NCBI GenBank assembly: GCA_001970955.1
Contig: MPUH01000967.1
Span: 1-27,991, forward strand
Length of the DNA stretch: 27,991 nucleotides
Direction: 5' to 3'
Source: Stentor coeruleus
Lineage: Eukaryota > Ciliophora > Heterotrichea > Heterotrichida > Stentoridae
The position numbers were made by a program, and so were the translations under genes. Under the pieces are notes generated by a model that saw only the letters and a list, made by a program, of their open reading frames with translations, was not told where the DNA came from and did not search any database. The number at the start of each line of letters is the position of its first letter. The first letter of the stretch is position 1. This document shows positions 26,835 to 27,991 of this stretch, in pieces.

Positions 26835-26999
26835 GATTATTAGTTTTATTATAATTTGATATAGAAAATATACTTGGAATATTTTTGTAATGTTGATGCA
26901 CTTTCACATATTTTAATACTTTTTTCTAGTTAAAATTCACATCAAAATATATAATCTATCATTAAGATATTTAGATTATAATAAATAATTATGAGTATA

Positions 27000-27521
27000 T
27001 TAAAACAACTTACTAAAAGGTGAAACTGAACGATTTTGGCTTGAGTTCCTCCTTGTCATAGGGGTTTTTGTTGGGCTTCTATTAATTCTACGGGGTTTTA
27101 TTGGAGTAAGTTCATATTTTATACCTTGATTTTCCTTCATCAAAAAACCTAGATCATTATTCCCTAAAAGTTTCCTCATCGAATTCAAAAGTTTATCTTT
27201 TTCCTCACAATCCTTCCTCAGTTTTTCTATATTTTTATTCATAATTTCAACTTTTTCATTATCGAATTTTGCTTTTGTCTGCATACTTTCAGCTATAATT
27301 GTATACAGATTTGAATTCATGTCGTACTTTAGATTTTCTGTTTCAAATTTTAATCTTTCCCTATCTTCATTTACTATATCTAATTGTGCTTTGATTTCAT
27401 TGATTTCAGTTGTAGATGTCCCATGAGGTGTTCTTTCTGATTCAAGTTCAGTTAGTAAATTAAAGCTGTAATATTCAACTTTACTAGGGGATAAGTCAAG
27501 TTTTAACTGAAAATTTGCCAT
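27000..27521 (-). CDS. Small coiled-coil protein of unknown function (173 aa)
   Basis: A 173-residue frame from ATG 27519-27521 to TAA 27000-27002. The N-terminus (MANFQLKLDLSPSK) is short and ordered-looking. Residues about 40-118 are a charged helix with heptad spacing (EINEIKAQLDIVNEDRERLK). The last 40 residues are basic and Ser/Thr/Pro/Arg-rich (RRINRSPTKTPMTRRNSS), with several SP/TP sites that proline-directed kinases could use. No family recognised. The upstream flank is strongly G/T-rich on the plus strand (C-rich on the sense strand), like other gene starts in the window. Confidence 0.75.
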   Translation of the reverse strand: MANFQLKLDLSPSKVEYYSFNLLTELESERTPHGTSTTEINEIKAQLDIVNEDRERLKFETENLKYDMNSNLYTIIAESMQTKAKFDNEKVEIMNKNIEKLRKDCEEKDKLLNSMRKLLGNNDLGFLMKENQGIKYELTPIKPRRINRSPTKTPMTRRNSSQNRSVSPFSKLF

Positions 27522-27991
27522 TTAATTATTATTAAAAACTTTTTATGAGTTTAGGGATTTAAGGTTTTTTAGGATTATTTAGAGATTTTGTTTATTGATA
27601 GAAATACTTTTGAGAATATGCTTTTATAATATTTTTTTTTTGGGTTTCGAAGGTTGTCTTTTTGTTAGGTTTAGTTTTTTGAAGGTTAGATTAAGTTTTT
27701 GTTATAATTTTGTTGGAATATGGGTAGAAATTTATTGGGTGGGAAGAGTGAGGAATATGGTTGGGTTTTGGAATTTTATTAAAATAAGAGAAGTTTCTTA
27801 GGAATTGATGTTGGGGTTAATTTTTATATTGTTTTTTAGGTATATAATTTATAGTTTTTAACTTATAAAATGGATAAATGGCTGAAAAGAACTCCATAAC
27901 AAGCTTATTAAGATGACTAAAATTAGAATCTGCAATAAAATGAACAATACTTTGAAGATATCTTAGAACCTTCACATATAAAAATAAAAGG
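27522..27991. other. 5' flank of the last gene, then an unusual coding-like start at the window edge
   Basis: 27540-27830 is G/T-rich and C-poor on the plus strand, as expected upstream of a minus-strand gene. A T/G-rich open frame at 27595-27801 is judged an effect of this composition. At 27870-27991 a plus-strand frame begins with ATG and stays free of TGA up to the end of the window but contains TAA/TAG; see the findings. Confidence 0.55.

Noticed and set aside
27595..27801. 68-residue open frame on the plus strand
   Set aside because: It lies wholly in the G/T-rich 5' flank of the minus-strand gene; its Phe/Val/Gly/Trp-rich text is explained by base composition, and there is no start context or family motif.
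1..27991. CRISPR arrays, bacterial operons, ribosome binding sites
   Set aside because: No regularly spaced repeats and clear eukaryotic gene content with introns; prokaryotic features do not apply.

Overview
The window is a piece of macronuclear DNA from a heterotrich ciliate, most likely Stentor coeruleus or a close relative. Three things point there. The DNA is very AT-rich and densely packed with short genes on both strands. Genes stop with TAA, TAG and TGA alike, so the standard code is used (e.g. TAG for the CDK, TGA for the GTPase, TAA for the four-TM protein). Some genes are interrupted by exactly 15-nt introns (GTAA...AG); I found five. The combination of standard code and 15-nt introns is the known signature of Stentor; the species call is inference from that.

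Layout. 1-224 is the cut-off 5' part of a membrane-protein gene, and 1054-1740 is its intact four-TM paralogue with both introns at matching positions. 2416-3324 is a PSTAIRE cyclin-dependent kinase, 3474-4790 a divergent GTPase with a C-terminal extension, 4805-6202 a PX + WD40 protein. 6816-7683 and 9019-9460 are genes whose frame is broken by exact tandem duplications (34 bp and 7 bp). 7872-8954 is unknown. 10397-10749 is a short coiled-coil gene split by an assembly gap, and 10908-12347 a long coiled-coil protein. 13289-14551 is a lipid-anchored PP2C phosphatase and 14965-16434 a ciliate-type EF-hand protein with repeated FxP motifs. 17109-17540 is unknown. 17752-18804 is a RAP-domain protein, divergent from the basic coiled-coil gene at 18827-19537. 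19808-21052 is a trypsin-like protease. 22775-26179 is a large receptor-like protein with Venus-flytrap-type ectodomains and about ten TM segments. 26358-26834 is a dual-specificity phosphatase and 27000-27521 a small coiled-coil protein. Several products (CDK, PP2C, DUSP, GTPase, receptor) are signalling proteins, but nothing indicates that they form one pathway; this is a typical mixed eukaryotic gene neighbourhood.

The intergenic DNA has strong structure. On the sense strand 5' flanks are almost free of G (C>>G) and 3' flanks almost free of C (G>>C), so GC skew flips predictably between genes. Three single N positions (2235, 10634, 14922) each sit between duplicated flanks and look like unmerged contig ends.

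The most intriguing material lies in stretches without standard-code genes. A degraded ARF-type GTPase start lies at 9757-9852. Three coding-looking stretches (311-625 +, 21430-21960 -, 27870-27991 +) stay open only if TAA and TAG are read as an amino acid, with most in-frame stops at plausible glutamine positions and no TGA inside. Decayed genes or chance in AT-rich DNA are the sober explanations; foreign or recoded genes are the exciting one. I cannot decide between them without homology searches and transcript data.
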